Assembly (NCBI RefSeq): GCF_018736045.1
Contig: NZ_CP076132.1
Span: forward strand, 3,147,501 to 3,211,500
From: Flammeovirga yaeyamensis
GTDB taxonomy: Bacteria; Bacteroidota; Bacteroidia; Cytophagales; Flammeovirgaceae
Length of the DNA stretch: 64,000 nucleotides
Reading direction: 5' to 3'
In this document: one piece after another, positions 37,467 through 47,448 of the stretch
How positions within the stretch are numbered: the first letter of the stretch is position 1
Layout of the letters: every line of letters starts with the position of its first letter
Translations under genes and position numbers: made by a program
The notes under the pieces: model-generated
What the model saw: the letters and a program-made list of their open reading frames with translations, nothing else
What the model was told of the DNA's origin: nothing
Databases searched by the model: none

Positions 37467-40400
37467 TTAAAACACTCTGTATTCTATCCCTTCCAATAAG
37501 TCCAATTTATTCAATAATTCTGTAGTTGGATCTACTTTATAAGTCTTAGAAAATAAGTTCACCACCATATTATCCTCTTTTGAGAAAACTTCCAATGACA
37601 TTTCTCTATTCCCCTGATGCTCTTCAACAATGTCTACAAGTTCCATGATGGTATCGTCAGACAAAGATGCTACATCAACCGATAAATCGATCCCCTTACA
37701 GAAGTGGTCTTTTACAGAGGATAGAGCCATAATTCGCTTAGGATTCATCTCCCATTTACCCTTATCTCTATAGCTTTCTTTAACGTTACCAATTACACAA
37801 ACAAAATCACCTTCATTCAAGAAATGACGGTGTTTGTTGAATGCCTCACCAAACATGGCCATCTGAGTGACTTGTTCATAATCTTCGATAGAAAAGATAC
37901 CAAACTTATTACCGTTCTTACTTTCCAAGATCTTCGCTTCGGTAATCATACCACCCACTTTAATCTCTTGTTGTTTGTGTAAATCGATATTCTTCACTGG
38001 AATACAGAAGTTCTCTAATTCCATTCTGTACATATCCAACGGGTGGCCTGAGATAAAGAAACCAACTACTTCTTTCTCGAACCTCAACTCGACCAACTTC
38101 GACCATTCTTCTACTTCTGGAATTCTAGGTGGTGGCACAGAACCTCCATCAGTTCCTCCAAATAATGAAGCTTGGGCTGATAATTTATCTGCTTGTACAC
38201 GGTTACCATAACGTAGAATCAGATCGATTCCTGAGAATTTTTCTCCCTCAGGAATATGGAAGTATTGTGCTCTATGGAACTCGTAATCATCAAATGCTCC
38301 AGCGTAGGCTAAAGATTCCATCACCTTTCTGTTCACCGCTTTAAGGTTCACTCTTTCGATAAAATCAAAAATTGATTCATACGGCTTTTCTTCACGTCCT
38401 TCAATAATAGCATTGATTGGACCTGAACCAACCCCTTTTACAGCACCTAAACCAAATCGAATCGCACCATCTTCGTTTACTGAGAATTTATACTCCGATT
38501 CGTTCACATCCGGCCCCAATACTTTGATACCCATTCGGCTACATTCTTCCATAAAGAAAGTCACCTTTTTGATATCACTCATGTTGTGAGTAAGTACCGA
38601 TGCCATATACTCTGCAGGGTAATTCGCTTTTAAATAACCTGTATGGAAGGCTACCACCGAATAACAAGTCGAGTGGGATTTGTTAAAGGCGTAAGCGGCA
38701 AAGGCTTCCCAGTCAGTCCACACTTTTTCTAAGGCTTTCTGATCATGACCATTGCCTGTACCACCTTCAATAAACTTAGGTTTCAACTGCTCTAGTAAGG
38801 CAAAGATTTTCTTACCCATGGCCTTACGAAGCATATCGGCTTCACCTTTCGTAAACCCTGCCAACGATTGAGAAAGAAGCATTACTTGCTCTTGGTAGAC
38901 CGTAATACCATACGTCTCTGCCAAGTACTCATCCATTTTTGGAATATCGTACACAATCTCTTCGTCACCGTGCTTACGGGCAATAAAGTTTGGAATATAT
39001 TCCAAAGGACCCGGACGGTACAAGGCGTTCATGGCAATTAAGTCACCAAAAACGTCGGGCTTTAATGCACGAAGGTGTTTTTGCATACCAGCTGATTCAA
39101 ACTGGAAAGTACCATTGGTCTCTCCCCTTTGATACAGTTCGTATGTCTTTCTATCATCCAATGGAATATCATCAGGATCGATTTCTATTCCATGTCTTTG
39201 TTTAATTAATTTGATGGCATCTTTGATGATGGACAAAGTTCTTAAACCTAAGAAGTCCATCTTCAGCATACCTGCTGATTCTACCACGGAGTTATCAAAC
39301 TGTGTCACCAAAAGATCTGCATCTCTGGCGGTTGTCACAGGAATAAACTTCGTGATATCGTCTGGGGTGATAATAATACCACAGGCATGGATACCAGTAT
39401 TTCTCACTGATCCCTCAAGAACTCTAGCTGTATTTAAAACCTGACCTTCAAGCCCGGTTTCTGTTGAAATCGCCTTTAATGAATTGGCCATTTCAATCTG
39501 GTCATTATTCAGTTTTTCCGTCAGTTGTTCATCCGACATACCAAATAATTTCTTGAGTTTCATATCGGGCACCAACTTCGCGATTCTATCGGCATCACTT
39601 AGCGGTAAATCCATTACTCTGGCCGTATCTCGAATAGACGATTTCGCGGCCATTGTACCGTATGTAATGATATGAGATACTTGGTTAAAACCATATTTAT
39701 CCACTACCCAGTTGATAATCTTTTGTCGACCTTCATCATCAAAGTCAATATCAATATCGGGCAAGGACACACGGTCTGGATTCAAGAATCTCTCAAATAG
39801 TAAGTCGTATTTGATGGGATCCACATTGGTAATACCAATAGCATAGGCTACAGCTGATCCTGCTGCCGAACCACGGCCAGGTCCTACCGATACACCCATA
39901 TTTCTAGCTTCCGTGGTAAAATCTTGTACAATCAAGAAATAACCAGGATAACCTGTATTTTCAATCGTCTTTAATTCGAAATCAAGACGTTCATCAATAT
40001 CAGGAGTAATCTCCCCATAACGTTTCTTGGCACCTTCATAAGTAAGGTGACGAAGGAAGGCATTCTCCCCTCTTTTACCTCCATCCTTTTCGTCTTCCTC
40101 ATCCTTAAACTCATCAGGAATATCGAAGGCGGGAAGTAAAACGTCTCTGGCTAATTCGTAAGGTTCTATTTTATCTACAATATCCTGAGTACACTCAATG
40201 GCCTCGGGTAAATCGTAGAATAGTTCTTTCATTTGATCGGCCGACTTGAAATAGAATTCGTGGTTAGGGAAACCAAATCTAAATCCTCTACCTCGACCAA
40301 TTGGAGTAGATTGCTTCTCACCATCTTTTACACAAAGTAAAATATCGTGTGCACTCGCTCCTTCTTCATCAATGTAATAGACGTTGTTCGCAGCGAAATA

Positions 40401-41732
40401 CTTCACATCATATTTCTCAGCAAAACGCAATAATACATCGTTCACGTGATCTTCTTCTTCTAAACCATGACGACATAATTCGATATAAAAATCGTCTTTG
40501 AAGTTTTCCAACCACCAAACAAATTCTTGCTCTGCTTGCTCTTCACCAACGTTCAGAATCAAGTTATTTACAGGGGATTGAAGACCACCTGTTGTCGCAA
40601 TCAAATTGTCTTTATATTCTAATAGGATCTCCTTATCAATTCTAGCGTATGTACCATCTCTATCAGTATAAGCTCCTTCAATAAAACCTTCTGATGATAG
40701 TTTTGCTAAATTGTGATATCCTGCTTTATTCTTCGCAATTAGTACTTGATTAGAACGTCTATCAGGATCATCTCTAGTGAATTTTCTTTTCTTACGATCG
40801 TTCACTAAATACACTTCGCAACCAACGATTGGTTTTAAATCTGCTTTTAAAACATCTCTCACAAAGTGATAGGCAGTGTACATGTTACCATGGTCTGTTA
40901 GACAAACTGCTTCCGTTCCAAACTCTTTTGATTTTGCTACAAGGTCACCAATTGTACATGTAGCTCTAAGGATTGAAAACTGAGTATGGGTATGCAAATG
41001 AGTGAATGGAACATCTTTTAAACGTGCTAGACCTTCATCTTTGCTTATCGAACCTCTACCCTTATTTTTTGATGCAGTTTTGAAAGCAAAATTGGCTTCA
41101 TCCAATTCTGGAGCTTCATAAACTACGGCTTCAACGGCAACATCATTGATAGGTTCAACAACACCATGTTCAATCAATCCAAAGAAACATCGAGCAGTAG
41201 CGTCAACGTCATATGCCGCATCATGGGCATCGGCAAAAGGAACACCAAATAGCTTGTTATGAAGTTCTGTTAAGCTTGGCGATTTGTATTTACCACCTCT
41301 ACCGCCAGGAAGTGCACAGAAATCTGTAGATGAGGTCATGGTATCGATCACCGTCACTTCTTGGATAGTGCTATCGATGCCTGCTCTTAAAAATTCTGCT
41401 CCGGTAACATTAATATCGAACTGAAGGTTATGACCAATCTGACGATCCGCTTTGGTCAAATCCTTCTTGAATTCGTTCAATACATCTACAATAGGATGAC
41501 CATGTTCCAACGCGTGTTCGGTAGTGATACCGTGCACTTTAGTGGCGTTAAATGGAATGGTATAACCATCAGGTCGCACGATTAAGTTTTGTGCTTTAAT
41601 TAACTTACCATGATCATCATGAAGCTGCCATGCTAACTGAACCACTCGGGGCCAGTTGTCTAAGTCAGATAATGGTGCATTAAAGTTTTTTGGTAAACCC
41701 GTGGTTTCCGTATCGTATATGATGTATGCCAT
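37467..41732 (-). CDS. dnaE: DNA polymerase III alpha subunit with fused N-terminal exonuclease
   Basis: 1421 residues from the ATG at 41732; an upstream TTG (41750) would add six residues, but the ATG has an AGGAAG-like site before it. Modules: DnaQ-like 3'-5' exonuclease (about 1-210; IIYDTETTGLP, IGHNLQFDINV, DAHDAAYDVDATA), PHP domain (from about 242; HLHTHTQFS), polymerase palm with PDIDIDFDD near 660, the tandem HhH region, and a C-terminal OB domain (GGMITEAKIL near 1257). It is the replicative polymerase, carrying proofreading in the same chain. Confidence 0.95.
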   Translation of the reverse strand: MAYIIYDTETTGLPKNFNAPLSDLDNWPRVVQLAWQLHDDHGKLIKAQNLIVRPDGYTIPFNATKVHGITTEHALEHGHPIVDVLNEFKKDLTKADRQIGHNLQFDINVTGAEFLRAGIDSTIQEVTVIDTMTSSTDFCALPGGRGGKYKSPSLTELHNKLFGVPFADAHDAAYDVDATARCFFGLIEHGVVEPINDVAVEAVVYEAPELDEANFAFKTASKNKGRGSISKDEGLARLKDVPFTHLHTHTQFSILRATCTIGDLVAKSKEFGTEAVCLTDHGNMYTAYHFVRDVLKADLKPIVGCEVYLVNDRKKRKFTRDDPDRRSNQVLIAKNKAGYHNLAKLSSEGFIEGAYTDRDGTYARIDKEILLEYKDNLIATTGGLQSPVNNLILNVGEEQAEQEFVWWLENFKDDFYIELCRHGLEEEDHVNDVLLRFAEKYDVKYFAANNVYYIDEEGASAHDILLCVKDGEKQSTPIGRGRGFRFGFPNHEFYFKSADQMKELFYDLPEAIECTQDIVDKIEPYELARDVLLPAFDIPDEFKDEEDEKDGGKRGENAFLRHLTYEGAKKRYGEITPDIDERLDFELKTIENTGYPGYFLIVQDFTTEARNMGVSVGPGRGSAAGSAVAYAIGITNVDPIKYDLLFERFLNPDRVSLPDIDIDFDDEGRQKIINWVVDKYGFNQVSHIITYGTMAAKSSIRDTARVMDLPLSDADRIAKLVPDMKLKKLFGMSDEQLTEKLNNDQIEMANSLKAISTETGLEGQVLNTARVLEGSVRNTGIHACGIIITPDDITKFIPVTTARDADLLVTQFDNSVVESAGMLKMDFLGLRTLSIIKDAIKLIKQRHGIEIDPDDIPLDDRKTYELYQRGETNGTFQFESAGMQKHLRALKPDVFGDLIAMNALYRPGPLEYIPNFIARKHGDEEIVYDIPKMDEYLAETYGITVYQEQVMLLSQSLAGFTKGEADMLRKAMGKKIFALLEQLKPKFIEGGTGNGHDQKALEKVWTDWEAFAAYAFNKSHSTCYSVVAFHTGYLKANYPAEYMASVLTHNMSDIKKVTFFMEECSRMGIKVLGPDVNESEYKFSVNEDGAIRFGLGAVKGVGSGPINAIIEGREEKPYESIFDFIERVNLKAVNRKVMESLAYAGAFDDYEFHRAQYFHIPEGEKFSGIDLILRYGNRVQADKLSAQASLFGGTDGGSVPPPRIPEVEEWSKLVELRFEKEVVGFFISGHPLDMYRMELENFCIPVKNIDLHKQQEIKVGGMITEAKILESKNGNKFGIFSIEDYEQVTQMAMFGEAFNKHRHFLNEGDFVCVIGNVKESYRDKGKWEMNPKRIMALSSVKDHFCKGIDLSVDVASLSDDTIMELVDIVEEHQGNREMSLEVFSKEDNMVVNLFSKTYKVDPTTELLNKLDLLEGIEYRVF

Positions 41733-41992
41733 GCTACTTCCTTTCTTCAAATTGAGTTTACAAAACTAAGAAAAAAACAGTTGAATTTAGCATATCGTTT
41801 AGTATTATTCTGCATCAAGAAATCGATGGGTTTGAGGGTAAAATCATTAGGATTCATTTTGTATAAAAATTCCCACTTTTTGATGTTGAAATAAAAGATT
41901 TATCACATTTTTGCAGCGAAAAAATTATCTTCCTTTTTCTGAGACGAAAAATATAATAAATTAAGTATCATAAAACTTAAAAAAACACACTA

Positions 41993-42631
41993 TTGGAAGA
42001 AATCATTTATTACATCGGTGTCATAGGGTCTTTTGCATTAGCAATCTCAGGGGCTTTAGTGGGCATGAATAAAAAACTTGATCCTTTTGGAGTAATTATC
42101 GTTGCTTTTGTCACTGCTGTTGGCGGTGGAACATTACGAGATACCTTATTGGAAGGAAGAGATGTCTTTTGGATAGCTGATCCTAGTTATATTTATTTCA
42201 TTTTAGGTGGTGCTTTTTTTGCGATGATTTTCCAAGACAAACTAGATAGATTTAGAACTTCTTTATTACTATTTGATACCATCGGATTGGCTTTATTTTC
42301 TGTTGCCGGTGTTCAAATAGGTCTGTCGTTCGACTTGCCCTATATTATATGTGTGATTCTTGGTGTAATTACAGGAGCATTTGGTGGGGTATCAAGAGAT
42401 ATTTTAGTAAATGAAATTCCGGTAGTCTTTCAAAAAGAAATTTATGCTACCATAAGTATCATTGGTAGTATTTTATATATCATTTTATATCATTTTGAAT
42501 GCAGTAGACTCATTAATCAAATGATCCCTATTGCTAGCATTATTGTATTGAGAACTTTTGTAGTATACAAAGAAGTGACACTTCCATCAATTTATAAAAA
42601 CGATGAGGTGGTCGATGAAGAAGAATGGTAA
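41993..42631 (+). CDS. TRIC-type trimeric cation channel (UPF0126)
   Basis: 212 residues with six or seven hydrophobic segments in two homologous halves; each half has the glycine-rich GGGTLRDTLL / GGVSRDILVNE motif typical of the family. It starts with TTG at 41993, needed to keep the first membrane segment. Bacterial members form monovalent-cation-permeable trimers. Monocistronic. Confidence 0.9.
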   Translation: MEEIIYYIGVIGSFALAISGALVGMNKKLDPFGVIIVAFVTAVGGGTLRDTLLEGRDVFWIADPSYIYFILGGAFFAMIFQDKLDRFRTSLLLFDTIGLALFSVAGVQIGLSFDLPYIICVILGVITGAFGGVSRDILVNEIPVVFQKEIYATISIIGSILYIILYHFECSRLINQMIPIASIIVLRTFVVYKEVTLPSIYKNDEVVDEEEW

Positions 42632-42642
42632 AAAAATGGCAC

Positions 42643-42674
42643 AAAAAAAGGTGATGTTTAGGTTAACATCACCA
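42643..42674 (-). terminator. Terminator of the 78-codon membrane protein gene
   Basis: GGTGATGTT / AACATCACC stem (42650-42658 with 42665-42673), followed on minus by seven T. Confidence 0.85.
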
Positions 42675-42696
42675 TATATATGCGACTGATAATGGT

Positions 42697-42933
42697 CTAT
42701 TTTTCTGTTTCAAATTCAGGATTTGGTTCTATTCCTCTATTAATCATTAGTGGCCAAATTCCACTAAAAATAAGGATAGGAACATATATATAATATCTTT
42801 GAGGGATCTCTAAACCTAACGAAAGTACATATGACTTTGCCATTGCGGCAAGGACTAGCAATACAAAAGTTAAAACGATCCCTAATTGTGCGATGGGCAA
42901 TAATTGTATAGATCCGATTTTTAAAGGTTTCAT
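42697..42933 (-). CDS. Small two-span membrane protein of unknown function (78 aa)
   Basis: 78 residues with two hydrophobic segments (about 15-38 and 47-65). Not recognised. It has its own terminator and a long AT-rich upstream region. Confidence 0.65.
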   Translation of the reverse strand: MKPLKIGSIQLLPIAQLGIVLTFVLLVLAAMAKSYVLSLGLEIPQRYYIYVPILIFSGIWPLMINRGIEPNPEFETEK

Positions 42934-43208
42934 GTATATATGCTTTTAATAGTTATCTGAATTAATATATAAATTTTATACGTAAGATTTGAGTTAATGT
43001 TCAATTATTAGTGTAATATCTACTTTTATTTACATTCTTAATATAATTATAAATACAATAGCAACAAAGTGGCCTAATTACCATAATAGCAACAATTTAA
43101 TAACTCGTATAACAAAAAAAAGTTCAAGAAAATTCAATTTTTATTTTTAAATGATTAATGATTAAATTGTTAATATATCTATATCCAAACCTCTAATTCC
43201 AAATACAA

Positions 43209-43748
43209 ATGAGAAAAATAATCACTTACATCGCTATGAGTATTGACGGTAAAATTGCTGATAGCAAAGGTGGGGTAAAGTGGCTCGATGAATTCACTCA
43301 TAAAGATGAGAATTACGGGTATGAAGAATTTTACAAAAACATTGATACTACCATCATGGGAAACACTACTTATCAGCATATAAAAAATATGGGGGTTGAG
43401 TTTCCGTACATGGGTAAAAATAATTATGTCATTACTAAGAACAGGGAGAAGTTAAAAGAAGATCATATTGATTATATCTCCGAAGATGTTATTGGTACCA
43501 TACGATCACTTAAAAATGTCCCCTCTGATAAAGACATTTGGTTAATTGGTGGTGGAAAGATAAATTCATTATTACAAGATAATGGACTCATCGACGAAAT
43601 GCGTCTTTTTATCGCTCCTGTCCTCTTAGGGAATGGTATTCCTCTCTTTTCTCCCTTTGGAAAGATTACTAAATTCAAATTGATTTCTAGTAAACAATAT
43701 GCTTCTGGAATGGTAGAAATGAGATATAAAAAACTGGTGGTCTCCTAA
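43209..43748 (+). CDS. Dihydrofolate reductase / RibD C-terminal family protein
   Basis: 179 residues. ITYIAMSIDGKIADSKGGVKW is the family opening, and IWLIGGGKINSLLQDNGLIDEMRLFIAPVLLG marks the NADPH-binding half. It is a stand-alone reductase of the RibD C-terminal type rather than housekeeping DHFR; the substrate is unknown. Terminator at its stop. Confidence 0.88.
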   Translation: MRKIITYIAMSIDGKIADSKGGVKWLDEFTHKDENYGYEEFYKNIDTTIMGNTTYQHIKNMGVEFPYMGKNNYVITKNREKLKEDHIDYISEDVIGTIRSLKNVPSDKDIWLIGGGKINSLLQDNGLIDEMRLFIAPVLLGNGIPLFSPFGKITKFKLISSKQYASGMVEMRYKKLVVS

Positions 43749-43764
43749 GAAACCACCTTTTTTA
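43736..43764 (+). terminator. Terminator of the RibD-like gene
   Basis: GGTGGT / ACCACC (43736-43741 with 43752-43757) followed by six T; overlaps the stop codon. Confidence 0.75.
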
Positions 43765-43765
43765 T

Positions 43766-44740
43766 TTATTGCTTCACGATTACCCATTCTATTCTATAAC
43801 TCTGACCTAAAACCGATGTTGGTCCTTGGTGTCTTACATACATAGAATCGGCAGAAGCATTGTGTTGGGTAGATAAATTCATGGTATTTCCCTGTGTATC
43901 GGTAATCCCAATCACCCCATTATAATATTCTTCTGTGCCTGTTGTTGGGGCTGCGCCCCAAGCCCACGCTCCTTGATAAAGGCCATTTTGTAAAAAGACT
44001 GGATCATTTATCGTTTGGAATGCACCATCTAAAACCGAAACATCAAGTGCTGAGGTGGTATTCCATTCTGCAACAAAATTAGCTCCCCAACTTGCAGTGA
44101 AACCTATATTTACTGTAGTTGTATCCGTATAATCTAGATAAACAGTAGTTCCACTATAATTCTTCATTAGATAAGCTGAAGATACCGTCCATTGTGTCCC
44201 CGTTAAGAAGAATGTACCATTTGCGGGATTGGTTGCTAAATCAAATTTAATATCTTGGACTCCTTGATTTCCCGTGATATCAGTTACAGTAATACGAATT
44301 GTAACTAAGCCTGAAAAGCGTAATAAACTATTCAAAACATATCCATCCAACTTAAAATCAACATCCGATTGTCCTGCCAGATTATTCGCAACCGGAATAT
44401 TCACCGTTGCTCTGGTATTAATTGCCGTTAATTGTGCTAAATCAGAAACAGATAGATTCACTAAATCATAAGAAAGTGCTATATTGTCCTCTTCAGTTCC
44501 ACCAACAAACACATCAATCTTACCTCCTGAAATAGCTGCAGGAGTGGTTACTTTTAAATTGATATAGAGCTCATCTTCGTTAAAAGTAGTAGCAGAATCT
44601 TTAATGGTGGCATTAGGATCGAATCCATTAATACCCGTAAAAGCTACAGTCGGGTCACTAGCTTCTTCTTCACTACATGAGTAGAATAAAAAGGATAATA
44701 ATAGAAAGGAAATGAATAATTGCTTAAGGTGTAATTTCAT
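43766..44740 (-). CDS. Lipoprotein with Ig-like repeats, unknown function
   Basis: 324 residues with a lipobox (LFYSC, Cys22). The mature part reads as two or three beta-sandwich modules (about 35-160, 170-324), the second with many Thr, Tyr and Trp residues. Not recognised. It is the second gene of a pair with the 180-codon lipoprotein (27-base gap). Confidence 0.65.
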   Translation of the reverse strand: MKLHLKQLFISFLLLSFLFYSCSEEEASDPTVAFTGINGFDPNATIKDSATTFNEDELYINLKVTTPAAISGGKIDVFVGGTEEDNIALSYDLVNLSVSDLAQLTAINTRATVNIPVANNLAGQSDVDFKLDGYVLNSLLRFSGLVTIRITVTDITGNQGVQDIKFDLATNPANGTFFLTGTQWTVSSAYLMKNYSGTTVYLDYTDTTTVNIGFTASWGANFVAEWNTTSALDVSVLDGAFQTINDPVFLQNGLYQGAWAWGAAPTTGTEEYYNGVIGITDTQGNTMNLSTQHNASADSMYVRHQGPTSVLGQSYRIEWVIVKQ

Positions 44741-44767
44741 TTTTTAATTGATTTGATAAATGGGTAA

Positions 44768-45310
44768 TTAATTTTCAGAATCGTCGGGTTGCATATCAAA
44801 TTGTAGTTGATAGCGGTACGTTTTTTCTCTTATTCTGGCGGTTCTTTCATAAGAACATTCAATTCTACCTTCGTAAACTCTAGTGCTCAGTCTTACATCA
44901 CCTATCAGTAAAAATCCTGGAATGTAATCAAGATCATCTGCGATATCTTCGTACTCTCGATAATCCCATTGACTCACCATTAAAGTGTCAGAGGCAAAAA
45001 AAATGTCTTCATCTGCTTCAAAAAATCTGTGAATAATGTCCTTGTCTAGGGCTTCTGAATTATACCATTGCGATTGTCCGCTTAATTCAGCATTAAATCT
45101 AAAGTCAACATCCACCTCACCAGGCCCATGTTCTAAATAAAAGGAATAGCTTCCGCTTTGATCTGTAAAATTGGTTTTGAAGTCAACGGAAGTAACCTTC
45201 CATTTCGTAGAACTTACTACGTTAGCGTTTGACAGTTCGGCGACTGAGGGGTCTGTGTATTCTTCACAGCCCCAAATAAATAAAATAGGTATTAACAGGA
45301 AAAATCTCAT
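44768..45310 (-). CDS. Lipoprotein of unknown function (180 aa)
   Basis: 180 residues with a lipobox (LFIWGC, Cys15) and a beta-rich mature part. Not recognised. First gene of a two-gene lipoprotein operon downstream of the second susCD pair; the susCD terminator and 255 bases lie between, so separate transcription is likely. A surface role alongside SusCD is possible but unproven. Confidence 0.65.
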   Translation of the reverse strand: MRFFLLIPILFIWGCEEYTDPSVAELSNANVVSSTKWKVTSVDFKTNFTDQSGSYSFYLEHGPGEVDVDFRFNAELSGQSQWYNSEALDKDIIHRFFEADEDIFFASDTLMVSQWDYREYEDIADDLDYIPGFLLIGDVRLSTRVYEGRIECSYERTARIREKTYRYQLQFDMQPDDSEN

Positions 45311-45422
45311 GATAATAGTTGCTTTCCCTCACAACATGAATATAGTCGTTTGCTGTTCCCAAATTGAGGAGTAAATGATAGTTTCTTTAATTATTGCTAT
45401 TGTATTCTTGATAAAAAAACAA

Positions 45423-45462
45423 AAGAGAAGTAACCTCATCTTACGATAAGATCACTTCTCTT
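45423..45462 (-). terminator. Terminator of the second susCD operon
   Basis: On minus, AGAGAAGT / ACTTCTCT encloses ATCTTA-TAAGAT and is followed by a T-rich run. Confidence 0.85.
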
Positions 45463-45499
45463 TATTATTGACTAAGTAGAATTATTTTGTTTTACTTCA

Positions 45500-45524
45500 C
45501 ATCAAACCATCTGATGGTGTGATG
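45500..45524. other. Perfect hairpin in the susD 3' region
   Basis: CATCAAACCAT / ATGGTGTGATG (one mismatch in the middle, 3-nt loop) lies between the susD stop and the terminator, perhaps stabilising the 3' end of the transcript. Confidence 0.55.
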
Positions 45525-45565
45525 ATGTAATTTCAAACTTCTCTACTTGATTTGTATCCTTTGAA

Positions 45566-47437
45566 TTAGAAACTCATGAACTGCTTCGCTGAGATGAAAT
45601 CTGATGATGGATTATCATTTTGATTGTTCACCGCTTCAGATGCATTTGTAGGGTTTACTGTAAACTCTCTGTTTGGATAAGGGAATCTAGCAGGTCTATA
45701 ACCGTTCGTTACACCACCTGTGTGTAATTCGATATCTTCTACACCAAGTTTTTCAGCATCAGGATTTTCAATTGGATCTGCAGACATTAATGGCACTTTA
45801 ACCGATCTATCTTCTGAACCTAATGTAGCTTTTACAAAAGATGGGAAGTGTGTTCTGTTCCAAAGAGCAAAAGAGTTATATCCATTACCAATTTGTGATA
45901 GCCAGTGTTGGTAAACGATATCTTCAATTGGATCATTTTCTTTACCCATATTGTTAGCTACCATATTCACATAGTTATCAACTGCTGCCTCCCAGTTATA
46001 TGAAGGGTTTGTTTGATTCTTATATAAATCAACATATGCACTTACATAATCTGAACCGCTACCAAAGAATGTAGGGTACTTTCTGATCGCGTGTTCAACA
46101 CCAGTTTTGAAATGAGAATTTACATTGGCAGATACCCATCCTCTTTGTGCTGCTTCAGCAATCATAAAGTGAACTTCATCAGAACCCATAATAATAGAAG
46201 GTGCTGTTGCATGTAAAATAGTTCCAGGGTTTACAGCTACTAATTGAGCGTATTGTCCACCTTCACTAAATTTATAATCCATGTTGTTGTAAGCATTTCC
46301 TTCATCATCAAATTTTGTGATTGTAAATGCTGAGTAACCTACAGTACCATCATTTAATGTAAAGATACCTCTGTTACCGTCAGGACGGTCACCATCTTTT
46401 ACACCTCTATAATGAATTTTCTTGAATTCTTCTCCTTCTTCTTCGTTATAAGCAAATGGATCAAAATCAGAATACTGATCAACATGCATGAAAGCTGCAG
46501 TTGTAGGACCTGAGTTATCAACGTGAGATGCTACCCAGAACAATCTTGGATCTTCTAATTTCTGCATAGAAACTAATGCTTTATGAGAAATGAACTGATA
46601 CGATTGTCCACCTACTCTACCTTCGTTAGCTACACCAGAACCATTTACTGTTTGTCCCCAAGGACCATCAGATTCGTTATGTTCTAAGATTGCTGACTCT
46701 GTTAAAGAAGAAATATAGTTATTTGTATTGTATGCCTCTGCAAAAATCTCCTGACCTCTTGTAGGGTTACCTGCTGACATATAGATACCGATTTTCATCA
46801 ATAATGAGTTCGCTAAACGCTCCCATGATGCTGCATTACCAGAATAGTAGTAATCCTCGATAAATAAAGGTCCTTCATTGATGTTCTCACGAGCCTCTAA
46901 AAGCTCAGCAACCATTTGTTCGAAAATATCTTCTTGACTATCGTATTTAGGATATAAGATACCTTCAGAATAACCTTTACCCGCTTCAGAGTAAGGAACG
47001 TCTCCATAAAGAGCTGTAATTCTCAAGAAGTTGATTACTCTTACAATAGCTACCTGAGATAATTTACCAAGGTTTTGCTCTCCTTCATTTTCCATTCTTG
47101 CCTCTAGCCTAACACGAATATCTTCGACGTTTTTGGCAATATCTGCATAGAATAAAGTCCAAGATGCTTCAGTGAATCCATCACTTCTACCAAAACCTTG
47201 TCCTTGAGTATATTGAGGGTTACCTGTTAGACCTGACATTGGACCTGCCATAATCAAGTTACCTCTATATCCCTCGTGACCATTAGAGAACAATTTCGCT
47301 TGGATAAAAGTAAACTGATACTTTGGATCCATGTCTCCACTTGTATAATCGTTATCATTCATTTCAAGAAAACGATCTGTACAAGAAGTAAGGGCTACTA
47401 AAGCCAATACAAATATATTTAATATTACTTTTTTCAT
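45566..47437 (-). CDS. SusD/RagB-like nutrient-binding lipoprotein
   Basis: 623 residues with a lipobox (LVALTSC, Cys19). The SusD-like-2 group pattern is visible (FTFIQAKLFSNGHEGYRG; IRKYPTFFGSGSDYVSAY; NSFALWNRTHFP). It pairs with the SusC protein encoded 11 bases upstream. The substrate is not readable; the start of the mature protein (TDRFLEMNDNDY) is typical. Confidence 0.93.
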   Translation of the reverse strand: MKKVILNIFVLALVALTSCTDRFLEMNDNDYTSGDMDPKYQFTFIQAKLFSNGHEGYRGNLIMAGPMSGLTGNPQYTQGQGFGRSDGFTEASWTLFYADIAKNVEDIRVRLEARMENEGEQNLGKLSQVAIVRVINFLRITALYGDVPYSEAGKGYSEGILYPKYDSQEDIFEQMVAELLEARENINEGPLFIEDYYYSGNAASWERLANSLLMKIGIYMSAGNPTRGQEIFAEAYNTNNYISSLTESAILEHNESDGPWGQTVNGSGVANEGRVGGQSYQFISHKALVSMQKLEDPRLFWVASHVDNSGPTTAAFMHVDQYSDFDPFAYNEEEGEEFKKIHYRGVKDGDRPDGNRGIFTLNDGTVGYSAFTITKFDDEGNAYNNMDYKFSEGGQYAQLVAVNPGTILHATAPSIIMGSDEVHFMIAEAAQRGWVSANVNSHFKTGVEHAIRKYPTFFGSGSDYVSAYVDLYKNQTNPSYNWEAAVDNYVNMVANNMGKENDPIEDIVYQHWLSQIGNGYNSFALWNRTHFPSFVKATLGSEDRSVKVPLMSADPIENPDAEKLGVEDIELHTGGVTNGYRPARFPYPNREFTVNPTNASEAVNNQNDNPSSDFISAKQFMSF

Positions 47438-47448
47438 GAGATTCTAGA

